Source: Odobenus rosmarus divergens
Lineage: Eukaryota > Chordata > Mammalia > Carnivora > Odobenidae
DNA length: 64,000 bases
Assembly (NCBI RefSeq): GCF_000321225.1
Contig: NW_004450382.1
Coordinates: forward strand, 555,051 to 619,050
Direction: 5' to 3'
Under the pieces are notes generated by a model. It did not search any database, had not been told where the DNA came from, and saw only the letters and a program-made list of their open reading frames with translations. The translations under genes were made by a program, and so were the position numbers. Below, piece after piece: positions 47,978-58,760 of this stretch (its first letter is position 1; every line of letters starts with the position of its first letter).

Positions 47978-48103
47978 GATCAGTTGGTAAAAGAAGACAA
48001 CATTGATGCAGTTGGTAAAAAACTGCAAGAGTACCACTCTCAGTATCAGGAAAAGAGTAAAGAGTATGACAGGCTATATGAGGAATATACCAGAACGTCC
48101 CAG
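47978..48103 (+). CDS. PIK3R3: PIK3R3 coding exon: start of the iSH2 coiled coil
   Basis: The 126-bp exon (42 codons, phase 0 at both ends) lies between GTTTAACTGTACAG and CAG|GTTAGT. It encodes [20 protein letters not shown] and [20 protein letters not shown], ending SQ. The charged heptad-like helix is the beginning of the inter-SH2 domain that grips the adaptor-binding domain of p110. The next exon (expected to begin EIQMKR in this family) was not found in the remaining 15.9 kb, so it lies beyond the window or, less likely, in the 370-N gap. Open reading into the intron past 48103 is not coding evidence. Identity as PIK3R3 rather than PIK3R1 rests on [21 protein letters not shown]. Confidence 0.96.
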
Positions 48104-48785
48104 GTTAGTAAATATTTGTTGTTTAGGCCAGTAAGTATGCAATGCTACAGTTACATCAGATTTTCTATAATTCACCTGACAGTCCTTAACTGTCTTAATA
48201 TCTTGAACGGCGTTTTTGAGACTGTGATGATACAAATTCTTCTCCCATTCATAAATCACTTTTTTATTGGTTAAAGGTATAATTTTTTTCAGTTAGTATT
48301 AACTAGGATAAGGTTTGACTGCAAATGACAAAAAATAACAATAGCAAAGGCTTCAGATAGAAATTTATTTTTCTTTCATGTATAGGCACAGTGCCAGGGA
48401 TATTGTGTCAACTACACAGTCATTAGGGCTTAGGGTTCTTCTGTTTTGATGCTTTGCTATCTGTAGAAATTGGCTTACTCCAATATCAGCCATCACAACA
48501 ATATTCTAGCAAACAAGATAGAAGAATAGGAAGGAAAGTTTCCTGTTTTTTTGTTTTTGTTTTTGAAAGTTTCCTGTTTTTAAGGCTACTTCCTAGAAGA
48601 AGTACACACTGCTTCTACTTTCATCCCACTGGTAAGACAGCTGCAGATTACAACTAGCTGCAGGGAGGCTAAGAAAGCTAATTTTTATTTGGTCAGGTAT
48701 ACCCAACTAACATTTGAGAGTTTACTGAGGAAGAAGGAATTAATGAGAATTAGGAGACAACTAGTAGTCTTAACCACAGTTTTTA
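48104..48785. other. PIK3R3 intron, unassigned
   Basis: Contains a local repeat of GAAAGTTTCCTGTTTTT (48534 and 48565) around TTTG-rich DNA. Otherwise nothing recognised; no exon. Confidence 0.45.
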
Positions 48786-48803
48786 GATCATAAATCTTTT
48801 TTT

Positions 48804-48986
48804 TTTAAGATTTTATTTATTTGACAGAGAGAGACATAGCAAGGGAATACAAGCAGTGGGAATGGGAGAGGGAGAGGCAGGCTTCTCGCGGAGCAGGGAG
48901 CCTGATGCGGGGCTCAATCCCAGGACCCTGGGATCATGACCTGAGCCGAAGGCAGACACTCAACGACTGAGCCACCCAGGCGCCCC
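48804..48986 (-). repeat. Can-SINE
   Basis: Minus copy. Left target GATCATAAATCTTTT (48786), right GATAAATCTTTTTTT (48987). Confidence 0.94.
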
Positions 48987-49000
48987 GATAAATCTTTTTT

Positions 49001-49180
49001 TTAAAAGATTTTATTTATTAGAGAGAGCAAATACAAGCAGGGGGAGGGGCAGAGAGAGAGGGAGAAGCAGACTCCCCTGTTGAGGAGGGAGCCCAACGTG
49101 AGGCTTGATCCCAGGACCCTGGGATTATGATCTGAGCTGAAGGCAGACGCTTAGCCAACTCAGCCACCCAGGTACCCCAA
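49001..49180 (-). repeat. Can-SINE, second insertion at the same target
   Basis: Minus copy between GATAAATCTTTTTTT (48987) and GATCGTAAATCTTA (49181). The target is thus present three times around two SINEs. Confidence 0.93.
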
Positions 49181-49301
49181 GATCGTAAATCTTAATAATA
49201 TTTCTTTTATCATATGTATGCGATACAACAAAATTCTGAAGAATACTCTAGTTCTCTTCCTAGAACTTCTTTTCCTTAGTTCTTTTCCTAGAACTATTTT
49301 T

Positions 49302-49488
49302 TTAAAAAATATATATTTTATTTATTTGAGAGAGAGTGGGAGAGAGAGTGAGCACAAGAAGGGGGAGGGGCAGAGAGAGACGCAGACTCCCTGCTGAGCA
49401 GGGAGCCTTTGGGCTAGATCCCAGGACTCAGGGATCATGACCTGAGCCAAGGGCAGACACTTAACCAACTGAGCCACTCAGGCACCCC
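49302..49488 (-). repeat. Can-SINE
   Basis: Minus copy. Target TCCTAGAACTATTTT before it and TCCTAGAACTACTC after it. Confidence 0.93.
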
Positions 49489-49696
49489 TCCTAGAACTAC
49501 TCTGATTCTTGTTTAGTTACACTTGAATTGGTTTAATTTGCCCTGAGTCATTACCTAATATATAAAAAGTGCTGGGAATTTTTATGAAGGTGCAGGTCTT
49601 CAGGGAAGTTTATCCATTGCAATATTTGGGTTAGTAGTGGCCTAAGAAAATACGTCTAATTGGGTTTCTTATCCTCATTTTTTGATTATTTATTTA

Positions 49697-49910
49697 TTTT
49701 AGGATTGTTTATTTTGGAGAGAGAGAAAGTGAGTGAGGGTCCACATGCTCAGGGTGGGGGGGGCGGTGAGGGAGGGTGAGGGGCAGAGGAAGAGGGACAA
49801 GCACATTCTGTGCTCAGCCATTCCAGGGCTCAATCTCACTACCCTGAGATCATGACCTGAGCTGAAATCAAGAGTCAGATGCTTAACCGACTGAGCCACC
49901 TGGGCTCCCC
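49697..49910 (-). repeat. Can-SINE, older
   Basis: Minus copy with a G-rich insert (GGTGGGGGGGGCGGTGAGGG) and head end GACTGAGCCACCTGGGCTCC. Confidence 0.88.
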
Positions 49911-50172
49911 TTTTCTTGCATATTCTTTTGAAACACAGGTTATTACTTTGAACATCAAATAACTTATAGAAGCATTAGTCTGTGTTGATTAGTCCATGTT
50001 ATGGTAGCATTAGTCCATTCTACTAAACTCATATTGAATTCTCAGTGCCATAATAACTTGGCTGAATCCTTTATTGGACATAAGAGTAATGGACTTTTTC
50101 TAGTGTTTGTTTTCTGTTGTGTTTGTTATTATTACTGCTTTTTATTATTTCCTTTTTTTTGCTTTCAATTTA

Positions 50173-50381
50173 TTTTTATTTTTACTTTTTTTTAAAGATT
50201 TTATTTATTTATTTGACAGAGAGAGACACAGCGAGAGAGGGAACACAAGCAGGGGGAGTGGGAGAGGGAGAAGCAGTCCTCCCGCGGAGCAGGGAGCCCG
50301 AGGCAGGGCTCGATCCCAGGACCCTGGGATCATGACCTGAGCCAAAGGCAGATCTTAACGACCGAGCCACCCAGGCACCCC
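50173..50381 (-). repeat. Can-SINE
   Basis: Minus copy with target TGCTTTCAATTTA at 50160-50172 and 50382-50394. Confidence 0.95.
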
Positions 50382-51054
50382 TGCTTTCAATTTAATTTGC
50401 TTTTCTTTTACTATCTTAAGGTGAAAATTTTGTTCATTGGCTTTAAAACTTTCTTATTTTCTAAAATAAGCATTTAAAGCTATAAATTTTCTTCTAAGCA
50501 CTGCTATAGGTACATCCTACAAATTTTGTTATTATTTTCCTAATTTGGTTTTAAATATTTTCTAATTTCTCTTGTGATTTCTTCTTTCACCATATGTTTT
50601 TTAATTTCTAAATATTTGGGGCTTCTCTGGATACTATGTTATTTCTAGTTTAATTTTTTTGTAGTCAGTGAACATAATTCATTAAGGTTGCCATCATTTG
50701 AAATTTATTGACTTATGACCTAGTACATGCCTTATCTTAGTTAACTTGCACACTGAGAAAGACTAATAATGTTGTTGGTATAGTGCTCTTTCCGTTGTTA
50801 GTATAGTCCTCTATAAATATCAATTAGGTGAAAGTGATTTATGGTGTTATTCAGATATTCTATATCTTTACTGATTTTTTTTTTTTACTAGTACTGTCAG
50901 TTAATTAGGGGTCTTAAAGTCTCTAGTTGCCATTGTAGATTTGTCTATTTCTCTTTTTAGTTCTGTTAGCTTTTGCTTTATATGTATTGAAATTCTATTA
51001 AGAGCTTACACATTAATAGTAAATTTACTCCTTTATAATATGAAATATTCCTCA

Positions 51055-51251
51055 GAGTGCCTGGGTGGCTCTGTTGGTTGAGCGCTGGACTCGATTTCAG
51101 CTCAGGTCTTGATCTCAGAGTCGTGGGATCGAGCCCCTCCTCCTCCACACTGAGTCTGCTTGAGATTCTGTCTCTCCCTCTCACTCTGCCCCTCACGCCT
51201 CTCACACACACATTCTCTTTCTCTCAAATAAATAAATAAATCTTTTTTAAA
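51055..51251 (+). repeat. Can-SINE
   Basis: Plus copy. Target AATATGAAATATTCCT before it and AATATGAAATAGTCTT after it. Confidence 0.93.
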
Positions 51252-51749
51252 AATATGAAATAGTCTTCTTTATATCTGGTAATCTTCCTGGTCTTGAAGT
51301 CTACTTTTTCTAATATATCCCCATCAGCTTTCATACGCTTAATATTTGCATGATATATTTTTTCTGTCCTTTTACTTACTTATTTTCTGTCCTTTTACTT
51401 TCAATGTATTTGTGCCTTTATAGTTAAAGTGCATTTCTTATAGATAATAATATATAGTTGGGTCTGGCTTTTTAAACAATCCAGCCTAACAATCTCTGCC
51501 TTTTAACTGGAGTGTGTAATCCATTTGGATGTCTTGTAATTATTGATATGGTTGGGTTTATATTTACTTTTTTGCTATTTGTTTTCTTTTTGCTCCATCT
51601 GTTTTTGTTCCTCAGCAACTTTTTCATGGTTGTCTTTTGCGTCAAATGTTTTTTAGTATTCCGTTTTGATTCCTCATCTGGCCTTTTAGTTATGTCTCTC
51701 TTTTTGTTTTCCTGTAGGAAGTTGCTCTAAAGATTACAACATGCATTCT

Positions 51750-51785
51750 TTCCAATTTTAGTGTATGTGCTGCCAAAGCGAGCAC
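51750..51785 (-). pseudogene. U6 snRNA 5' fragment, tailless retrocopy
   Basis: The reverse complement starts GTGCTCGCTTTGGCAGCACA and continues TACACTAAAATTGGAA, matching nucleotides 1-36 of U6 snRNA with two substitutions. Only the 5' third is present and there is no poly(A). It is flanked by ACAACATGCATTCTT (51736-51750) and ACAGCATGCATTCTT (51786-51800), a 15-bp target duplication with one difference that overlaps the fragment by one base. It cannot make functional U6. Confidence 0.88.
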
Positions 51786-52478
51786 ACAGCATGCATTCTT
51801 AATCACAGTTACTTAAGTTCATACTGCACCATGTAGCATGTGAATATAATAACTGTGCTATTATATAATTCTATTTCCACCTCTTATTACTGTCATGTAT
51901 TTTATATTTACATGTTAACTCCATAATTTATCGTTATAATATTTGCCTATTCTAGGTACTTTATGTAAATGGAATCATACAATATTTGTCCTTTGGTTAC
52001 TTCACTAATTATAATGTTTTCAAGGAAAATCCATGTTGTAGCATATATCAAAGTATCATTTTTTATGGCTGAATAATATTGCGTTGTATGTGTATGTGAC
52101 ATTTTGTTTATCCATTCATTTATTGATGGACATTTGGGTCCAGTTTCTGGCTGTTGTGAATTATACTGCTTATGAACATTAATGTACAAGTAACTGGTCA
52201 AGTCTCTGCTTTCATTTCTTTTAGATATATACCTAGGAGTGGAATTGCTGGATCATATAGCAGTTCTATATTTAACCTTTTGAGAAACTGCCAAACTTTT
52301 CCATACTGGCAAAACTATTTTACATTCCTACCAGCAATGCATAAAGATTCCAGGTTTTCCACATTCTCTCTAAGACTTGTTATTTTTTGTGTTTTTACTT
52401 CAATTTTTTATAGCCAGCCTAGTAGTCATGAAGTGATACTATTTTTGTTATTGTTGAGTTTTAGGGTTTGGTTTTTTT

Positions 52479-52673
52479 TTTAAAGATTTATTTATTATTT
52501 ATTTTGAGAGAGTGAGAATGAGAGAGAGAGAGTACATGAGAGGGGGGTGGGTCAGAGGGAGAAGCAGACTCCCTGCTGAGCAGGGAGCCCGATGCGGAAC
52601 TCGATCCCGGGACTCCAGGATCATGACCTGAACCGAAGGCAGTCGCTTAACCAACTGAGTCACCCAGGCGCCC
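52479..52673 (-). repeat. Can-SINE
   Basis: Minus copy with target TAGGGTTTGGTTTTTTT at 52462-52478 and 52674-52690. Confidence 0.95.
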
Positions 52674-53177
52674 TAGGGTTTGGTTTTTTTTAATCCCTTA
52701 TCAGATACATGATTTTCAGATATTTTTCCCATTTTGTAGTTTGTCTTTTCGCTTTATTGATATCCTTTGACATGCAAATGTTCTTAATTTTGATGAAGTC
52801 CAATTTGTTTTTTGTTGCATATGCTTTTGGTATCATATTCATGAAGTTGTTCCAAATCCAGTGTCATAAGGATATTTTCCAATGTTTCCTTCTAGGAGTT
52901 TATTGTTTTTACTCTTAAATTTGGATCTTTGATCCATTTTGAGTTAACTTTAATATGTGGTGTGTTAAGGTTCCAGCTTTATTTTTTACATGTGAAAATA
53001 CATTTTCCCTGCACTGTGGTCTCAACACCATTTCTCCATTGAATGATCTAGGGATATTTGCTGAAGTGAGACATTGATCATAAGTGTGAGGGTTTATTTT
53101 GGGGCTTTCTATTGCATTCCATTGGTCTATATGTCTATCCTTATGTCAGTACCATATTTTGATTATCATAACTTCTT

Positions 53178-53364
53178 TTTTTTTAATATTTATTTATTTG
53201 AGAGAGAGAATGAGATAGAGAGAGCATGAGAGAGGGGAGGGTCAGAGGGAGAGGCAGACTCACTGCTGAGCAGGGAGCCTGACGCGGGACTCGATCCCGG
53301 GACTCCAGGATCATGACCTGAGCCGAAGGCAGTCGCTTTAACCAACTGAGCCACCCAGGCGCCC
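53178..53364 (-). repeat. Can-SINE
   Basis: Minus copy. Target TGATTATCATAACTTCTT (53160) / TGATTATCATAGCTTCTT (53365). Confidence 0.96.
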
Positions 53365-54126
53365 TGATTATCATAGCTTCTTAATATTGAAACCAGGAAG
53401 TGTGAGTGTTCCAAGTTTGTTCTTTTTCGAGATTGTTTTGGCTTTTCTGGGTCCCTTTCAATTCCATATGAATTTGAGGTTCAATTTTTCTATTTCTGTA
53501 AAAAATGCAGTTGGGATTTTGATAGCAATTGCATTGAAACTATTTATCACTTTGGGTAGTATTATCATCTTAACAATGTTAAGTCTTCCAATCCATGAAC
53601 AAGGATGTCTTTCCATTTATTTATGTCTTCTTTAATTTCTTTCAGCATTTTTTAAATTATATCTTTCAGCATTTTTTTGTAGTTTGCAGTATATGAGTTT
53701 CTTACCTCCTCAGTTAGATTTATTCCTAAATATTTTATTCCTTTTAATGTTGTTGTAAATGGAATTATTTCTTTAGTTTCTCTTTTGGATTATTCATTGC
53801 TAGTGTATAGAATACAGTTGATTCTGTGTATTGATTTTGCATTCTGCAACTTTGCTGAATTTATTAGCTCTTACAGTTTTTGGTGGATTCTTTAGGGTTT
53901 TGTACCTATAAGATCATATCATTTGAGATAGTTTCACTTCTTCCTCTCCAATTTGGATGTCTTGTAATTGCTTTTCGTTGCCTAATTGCTCTGGCTAGAA
54001 CTTCAGGTATTTTATTGAATAGAAGTGGTGAAAGGGGATATCATTGTCTTGTTCATGATCTTCGGTGGAAAGCTCTCCCATTTCACCATTGAGCATGATG
54101 TTTACCTTGTGTTTTTCATATATGGC

Positions 54127-54567
54127 TGTATTAGTTTTCTATGTCTGCTGTAACAAAGAATGACAAACTGGATGGCCCAAGACAACAGAAATTTATCATC
54201 TCACTGTTCTGGGGACTCCAAGTCCAAAATCAAGTTGTTGGTAGGGTCCTTCTCTTTCTGGAGGCTCTGGGGAAGAACCTTCATTGTTTTTCTTAGCTTT
54301 TGGTGGTTGCTGGCAGTCCTTGGCATTCTTTGGGTTGGACATATCACTCCAGTTAATGCCTTCATTATCAGTGATAGTCTCCCTCTGTGTCTCTCTTTTC
54401 TGTTTTTATAAGGATACTAACTAATCATTGGATTAGGACCCATCCTAATCCAATATGATCTCATCTTAATTCACAGTAGACCCTATTTCCTAATAAGGTC
54501 ACATTCTAAGGTCCTGAGGATTAGGACTGATCATATCTTATGTGGGAACACAATTCAATCTATAACA
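54127..54567 (-). mobile_element. Solo MaLR-type LTR
   Basis: Starts TGTATTAGTTTTCTATGTCT, ends CTATAACA (TG..CA), with CAGAAATTTATCATCTCACT and ATAAGGTCACATTCTAAGGT inside. Flanked by the 5-bp duplication ATGGC at 54122-54126 and 54568-54572 in an otherwise continuous antisense L1. No viral genes. Confidence 0.85.
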
Positions 54568-55000
54568 ATGGCCTTTATCATGTTCAAGTTTCCATTTCTA
54601 GTTTATTGTTTTTATCATGCAAGGGTATTAGATTTTGTCAAATACTTAGTCTGCATCAATTAAGATGATCTGATCATGTGGGTTTTTCCCTTCAGTATAT
54701 TAATGTTGTGTATTGACTGATTTTTGTATGTTGAACCACCCTTGCATTCCTGGGATAAATTCCACATGGTAATGGTGTATAGTTACAGTCCTTTTAATAT
54801 GCTTTTTAATATTTGCTAGTATTTAGTTGAGGATTTTGCATCTATATTCAAATGGGATGTCATTCTATAGTTTTCTTGTAGTCTCTTGATCCAGTATCAG
54901 TATCAGAGTAATGATGGCCTCATAGAATGAGTTAGAAAGTGTTCCCTCTTCCCTCCTTTTCTAGTTTTTGGAAGAGTGAGAAGGATTGGTGTTAATTCTT

Positions 55001-55186
55001 TTTTTTTTTTTTTTAAGATTTTATTTATTATTTGAGAGAGAGAGTGCACGAGACAGGGTAGGGTCCAAGGGAGAAGCAGATTCCGCACTGAGCAGGGAGC
55101 TCAATGCAGGACTTGATCCTGGGACTCTAGGATCATGACCTGAGCCGAAGGCAGTCGCTTAACCTACTGAGCCACCCAGGCACCCC
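55001..55186 (-). repeat. Can-SINE
   Basis: Minus copy. Flanks TTAATTCTTTTTT / TTAGTTCTTCTTCTT. Confidence 0.92.
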
Positions 55187-55270
55187 TTAGTTCTTCTTCT
55201 TTAAATGTTTGGTAACTTCACTAGTGAATCTGTCTGGTCCTGGGCTTTTCTTTGTTGGGAAGTTTTTATT

Positions 55271-55484
55271 TTTTTTTTTAAGAGATAATTTTTTTTAAGA
55301 TTTTTATTTATTTATTTGACAGAGAAAGATAGCAAGAGTGGGAACACAAGCAAGGGGAGTGGCAGAGGGAGAAGCAGGCCTCCTGGTCGAGCAGGGAGCC
55401 TGATGCGGGGCCCAATCCCAGGACCCTGGGATCATGACCTGAGCCGAAGGCAGACGCTCAACAACTGAGCCACTCAGGCGCCCC
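55271..55484 (-). repeat. Can-SINE
   Basis: Minus copy. Target TGTTGGGAAGTTTTTATT (55253) / TGTTGGGAATTTTTTATT (55485). Confidence 0.94.
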
Positions 55485-55536
55485 TGTTGGGAATTTTTTA
55501 TTACTATTTCAGTCTCCCTTTGGGGTTAGAGGTCTG

Positions 55537-55556
55537 ACTGTCTGTCTGTCTGTCGG
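55537..55556. repeat. (TCTG)n short tandem repeat
   Basis: Five TCTG-like units just left of an old SINE. Confidence 0.8.
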
Positions 55557-55557
55557 C

Positions 55558-55868
55558 TTTTGTAGTCTCCATGCCCAGTGTGGAGCCCAATTCGGGGCTT
55601 GAACTCATGACCCAGACATAAGACCTGAGCTGAAATCAAGAGTCTGACGCTTAGGGGCACCTGGGTGGCTCAGTCAGTTAAATGCCTGATTCTTGATTTT
55701 GGCTCAGGCCATGATCTCTGGGTTGTGAGACTGAGCCCTATGTCAGGCTCCACACTGGATGTGGAGCTTGCTTAAGATTCTTTCTGTCTCTCTTCCTCTG
55801 CCCCAACCCCCGCTCTCTCTCTCAAAAAAAAAAAAGACATTTAACCAACTGAGCCACCCAGGTACCCC
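55558..55868 (-). repeat. Can-SINE, older outer copy of a nest
   Basis: Minus short-type copy split at GACGCTTA. The remainder AACCAACTGAGCCACCCAGG resumes after the inner SINE. Confidence 0.88.
55654..55835 (+). repeat. Can-SINE, nested
   Basis: Plus copy. Host target GACGCTTA (55646-55653) / GACATTTA (55836-55843). Confidence 0.92.
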
Positions 55869-56123
55869 AGTGTAGGTCTATTTAGATTTTCTGTTTCTTT
55901 TTAAATCAGTTTTGGTAATTATGTGCTTGTAGGAATTTGTCCATTTCATTTAGGTTATCCAATTTATTGGCATACAGTTTTTTATAGCATTCTCTTACAA
56001 TATTTATTTCTGAAAAGTGGCTCATATTCTCCCTTTAAACTTAGAATTTGGTAATTTGAGTTTTTTTTTTCTTAGTCTAACTAAAGGTTTTTCAATTTTG
56101 TTGATCTTGTTAACTAATTTTTA

Positions 56124-56345
56124 GGGGCGCCTGGGTGGCTCAGTTGGTTAGTTGTCAGACTTTGGCTCGGGTCGTGATCCCAGGGTCCTGGGATTGAGTC
56201 CCAAATCTGGTTCCCTGCTCAGTGGGGAGCCTACTTCTCCCTCTCCCACTCCCCCTACTTGTGCTCTCGCTCTTTTTCTCTGTCAAATAAATAAATGACT
56301 TTGTCTATAAAAAAATAAATAAAAAAATAAAAAACTTTTTAAAAA
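56124..56345 (+). repeat. Can-SINE with extended A/T tail
   Basis: Plus copy followed by about 50 bp of AAATAAAT-rich tail. Target TAACTAATTTTTAG (56111) / GAACCAATTTTTAG (56346). Confidence 0.93.
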
Positions 56346-56530
56346 GAACCAATTTTTAGTTTTGTTGATTTTTCTTTTTCTGTTTTCTATTTCATTTATC
56401 TCTCTAATCTTTATTATTTCCTCCTGCTAGTTTTGAGTTTAGTTTGCTCTTCTTTTTCTAGTTTCTTAAGGTATACAATTAGATTATTGATGTGAGATTT
56501 TTTCTTTTTTTAAAATGTAGGTATTGACAG

Positions 56531-56949
56531 GGGCACCTGGATGGCTCAGTCAGTTAAGCATCCGAGTCTTGGTTTTGGCTAAGATCATGATCTCTGAGTC
56601 ATGGGATCAAGCCCCGCATCAGGCTCCACGCTCAGTGGAAAGTCTGCTTGGGATTCTCCTCCTCTCCCTCTACCTCCCCCTCTGCTCATGTGTGTGCTGT
56701 CTCTCTCTCCCTCTCTAAAATAAATAAAATCTTGGGGCGCCTGGGTGGCTCAGTCGTTAAGCGTCTGCCTTCCGCTCAGGTTATGATCCCAGAGTCCTGG
56801 AATCGAGCCCTGCACTGGGCTCCCTGCTCCTTGGGAAGCCTGCTTCTCCCTCTCCCATTCCCTCTGCTTGTGTTCCTGCTCTCGCTATGTCTCTCTCTGT
56901 CAAATAAATAAATAAAATATTAAAATAAAATAAAATCTTAAAAAAAAAG
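56531..56949 (+). repeat. Can-SINE, outer copy of a nest
   Basis: Plus, older copy with a younger plus copy in its tail. Outer target TAGGTATTGACAG (56518) / CAGGTATTGACAG (56950). Confidence 0.94.
56734..56927 (+). repeat. Can-SINE, nested
   Basis: Plus copy inserted in the host tail AAATAAAATCTT (56722-56733, repeated at 56928-56939). Confidence 0.94.
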
Positions 56950-57212
56950 CAGGTATTGACAGCTATAAATTTCCCTTGAGCACTGCTTTTGCTGCATCCC
57001 GTAAGTTCAGTATGCTGTGTTTATTTCTTAATTATCTCAAGGTATTTTCTAATTTCTCATTTCTTCTTTGATCCATTGATTGTTTAAGAACATTTTGATT
57101 TCCACATATCTGTGGGTTTCCCAGTATACCTGAGAAGGATGAGTATTCTTTGCATCTGAAGCAAGTCTCTTGTAGACAGCATATGGGTAGATCATGGGTT
57201 GTTTTTAATTTT

Positions 57213-57334
57213 TTAAGTAGGCTCCATGCTGGGCATGCAGCCTAACGTGGGGCTTAAACTCACAACCCCAAGATCAAGACCTGAGCAGAGATCAAGAGTC
57301 AGACGCTTAACTGACTGAGCCACCCAGACACCCC
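57213..57334 (-). repeat. Short, older Can-SINE
   Basis: Short variant. Target GGGTTGTTTTTAATTTT (57196) / GGGTTGTTTATAATTTT (57335). Confidence 0.92.
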
Positions 57335-58227
57335 GGGTTGTTTATAATTTTTAATCCATCTGCAGTCTCTGCCTTTTAGTTGGAGAGTTTAATCCATTTA
57401 TATTTAAAATAATTACTGATTACTGGTAAGGAAGGACTAACTTCTGGCATTTAGTTATTAGTTTTCTATATGTCTTATGTGTCTTTTGCACTTCAGTTCT
57501 ACCATTACTGGATTTTTTTTAGTATTTAATTGATTTTTTGTAATGTACCTTTTTTTCGATGCCCCACTTCTTTCCTTTTCTGTATTTTTTGAAGTTTTTC
57601 TTAGGAGATACCTTCGAGATTATAATTAATTTTAACTGCACAACAATCTAGTTTCAATTATAACTTATTATTCATATTTGCAGTGGTATATAAATACCTT
57701 GCTCCTATACATAATTGTTCCTTCCTCTTTATATTGTTATTGTCATTGATTACATTTTCATATATTTTATGCCCATTGATATAGATTAATAATCATTGTT
57801 TTATGCATTTGTCCTTTAAATCATATAGAAAAAAAGAGTCACAAACCAAAAGTACAGTACTACTTGACTTTATATTTATCTATGCAGTTAGCTTTACCAG
57901 TGTTCTTTATTTCTTCATGTGGCTTTGAGTAACTGTCTAGTGTCCTTTAATTTCAGCCTGAAAGTCTTTAGCACTTCTTGTAGAGCAGATCTAGTGGTAA
58001 CAAACTCCCTCAACTTTTGTTTATCTGGGAATATCTTAATTTCCTCTTCATTTTTGAAGGATGGTACTACTTGGATATAGAATTCTTGATTGACAGTCTT
58101 TCTTTTAAGACTTTAAATATACCATCCCACTGCCTTCTGGCCTCCATGGTTTCTGATGGGAAACCAGCTATTAATTTTATTGAGGATCCTTTGTACATGA
58201 CAAATTTCTTCTCTCTTGCTTTTCTTT

Positions 58228-58410
58228 CTTTCTTTCTTTCTTTCTTTCTTAGAGAGAGAATGAGAGATAGCACGAGAGGGAAGACGGTCAGAGCGAGAAG
58301 CAGACTCCCTGCTGAGCAGGGAGCCCGATGCGGGACTCGATCCTGGGACTCCAGGATCATGACCTGAGCCGAAGGCAGTCGCTTAAGCAACTGAGCCACC
58401 CAGGCGCCCC
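58228..58410 (-). repeat. Can-SINE with (TTTC)n tail
   Basis: Minus copy whose tail is a CTTT microsatellite (58222-58250). Target TCTCTTGCTTTTCTTTC / TCTCTTGCTTCTTTC. Confidence 0.93.
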
Positions 58411-58445
58411 TCTCTTGCTTCTTTCAAGATTCTTTGTCTTTTTTT

Positions 58446-58643
58446 TTTTTTTTAAAGATTTTATTTATTTATTTGACAGAGACAGACACAACGAGAGAGG
58501 GAACACAAGCAGGGGGAGTGGGAGAGGGAGAAGCAGGCTTCCCGCTGAGCCAGGAGCCCGATGTGGGACTCGATCCGAGGACCCTGGGATCATGACCTGA
58601 GCCGAAGGCAAGACACTTAACGACTGAGCCACCCAGGCGCTCC
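58446..58643 (-). repeat. Can-SINE
   Basis: Minus copy 35 bp after the previous one. Flanks TTCTTTGTCTTTTT / CTCTTTGTCTTTTG. Confidence 0.93.
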
Positions 58644-58760
58644 TCTCTCTTTGTCTTTTGACAATTTGACTATAATGTAAAATACATATTTCTTATATCT
58701 TTGTCTATAGTTTATAATTGTTACCTGTGGAAAGGTCAGCTATGAGCTATTCTAGTATTA

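Larger units (their letters stand above)
50395..51929 (-). mobile_element. Ancient L1, antisense
   Basis: AAAGCTATAAATTTTCTTCT, TTTTGTAGTCAGTGAACATA, AATCTCTGCCTTTTAACTGG and GAAGTTGCTCTAAAGATTAC are antisense L1 ORF2-region text. Interrupted by a SINE and by a U6 fragment. Confidence 0.72.
51930..58760 (-). mobile_element. Ancient L1, antisense, about 5 kb of element interrupted by many insertions
   Basis: From its 3' end (CTAGGTACTTTATGTAAATG) through ORF2 C-terminal, reverse transcriptase and upstream regions, e.g. GTCCAATTTGTTTTTTGTTG, TTGATCCATTTTGAGTTAAC, GCAACTTTGCTGAATTTATT and TTGTAGAGCAGATCTAGTGG. SINEs and one LTR break it up. The pieces are mostly collinear, so they probably derive from one or two insertions. 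No open frame remains. Confidence 0.8.

Noticed and set aside
47915..48274. A 119-residue continuous frame
   Set aside because: Only 47978-48103 is exon. The rest is intron read-through on both sides of good AG and GT splice sites.
51750..51785. A functional U6 snRNA gene
   Set aside because: Only the first 36 of about 107 nt are present, with no proximal promoter elements or T-stretch terminator in place.
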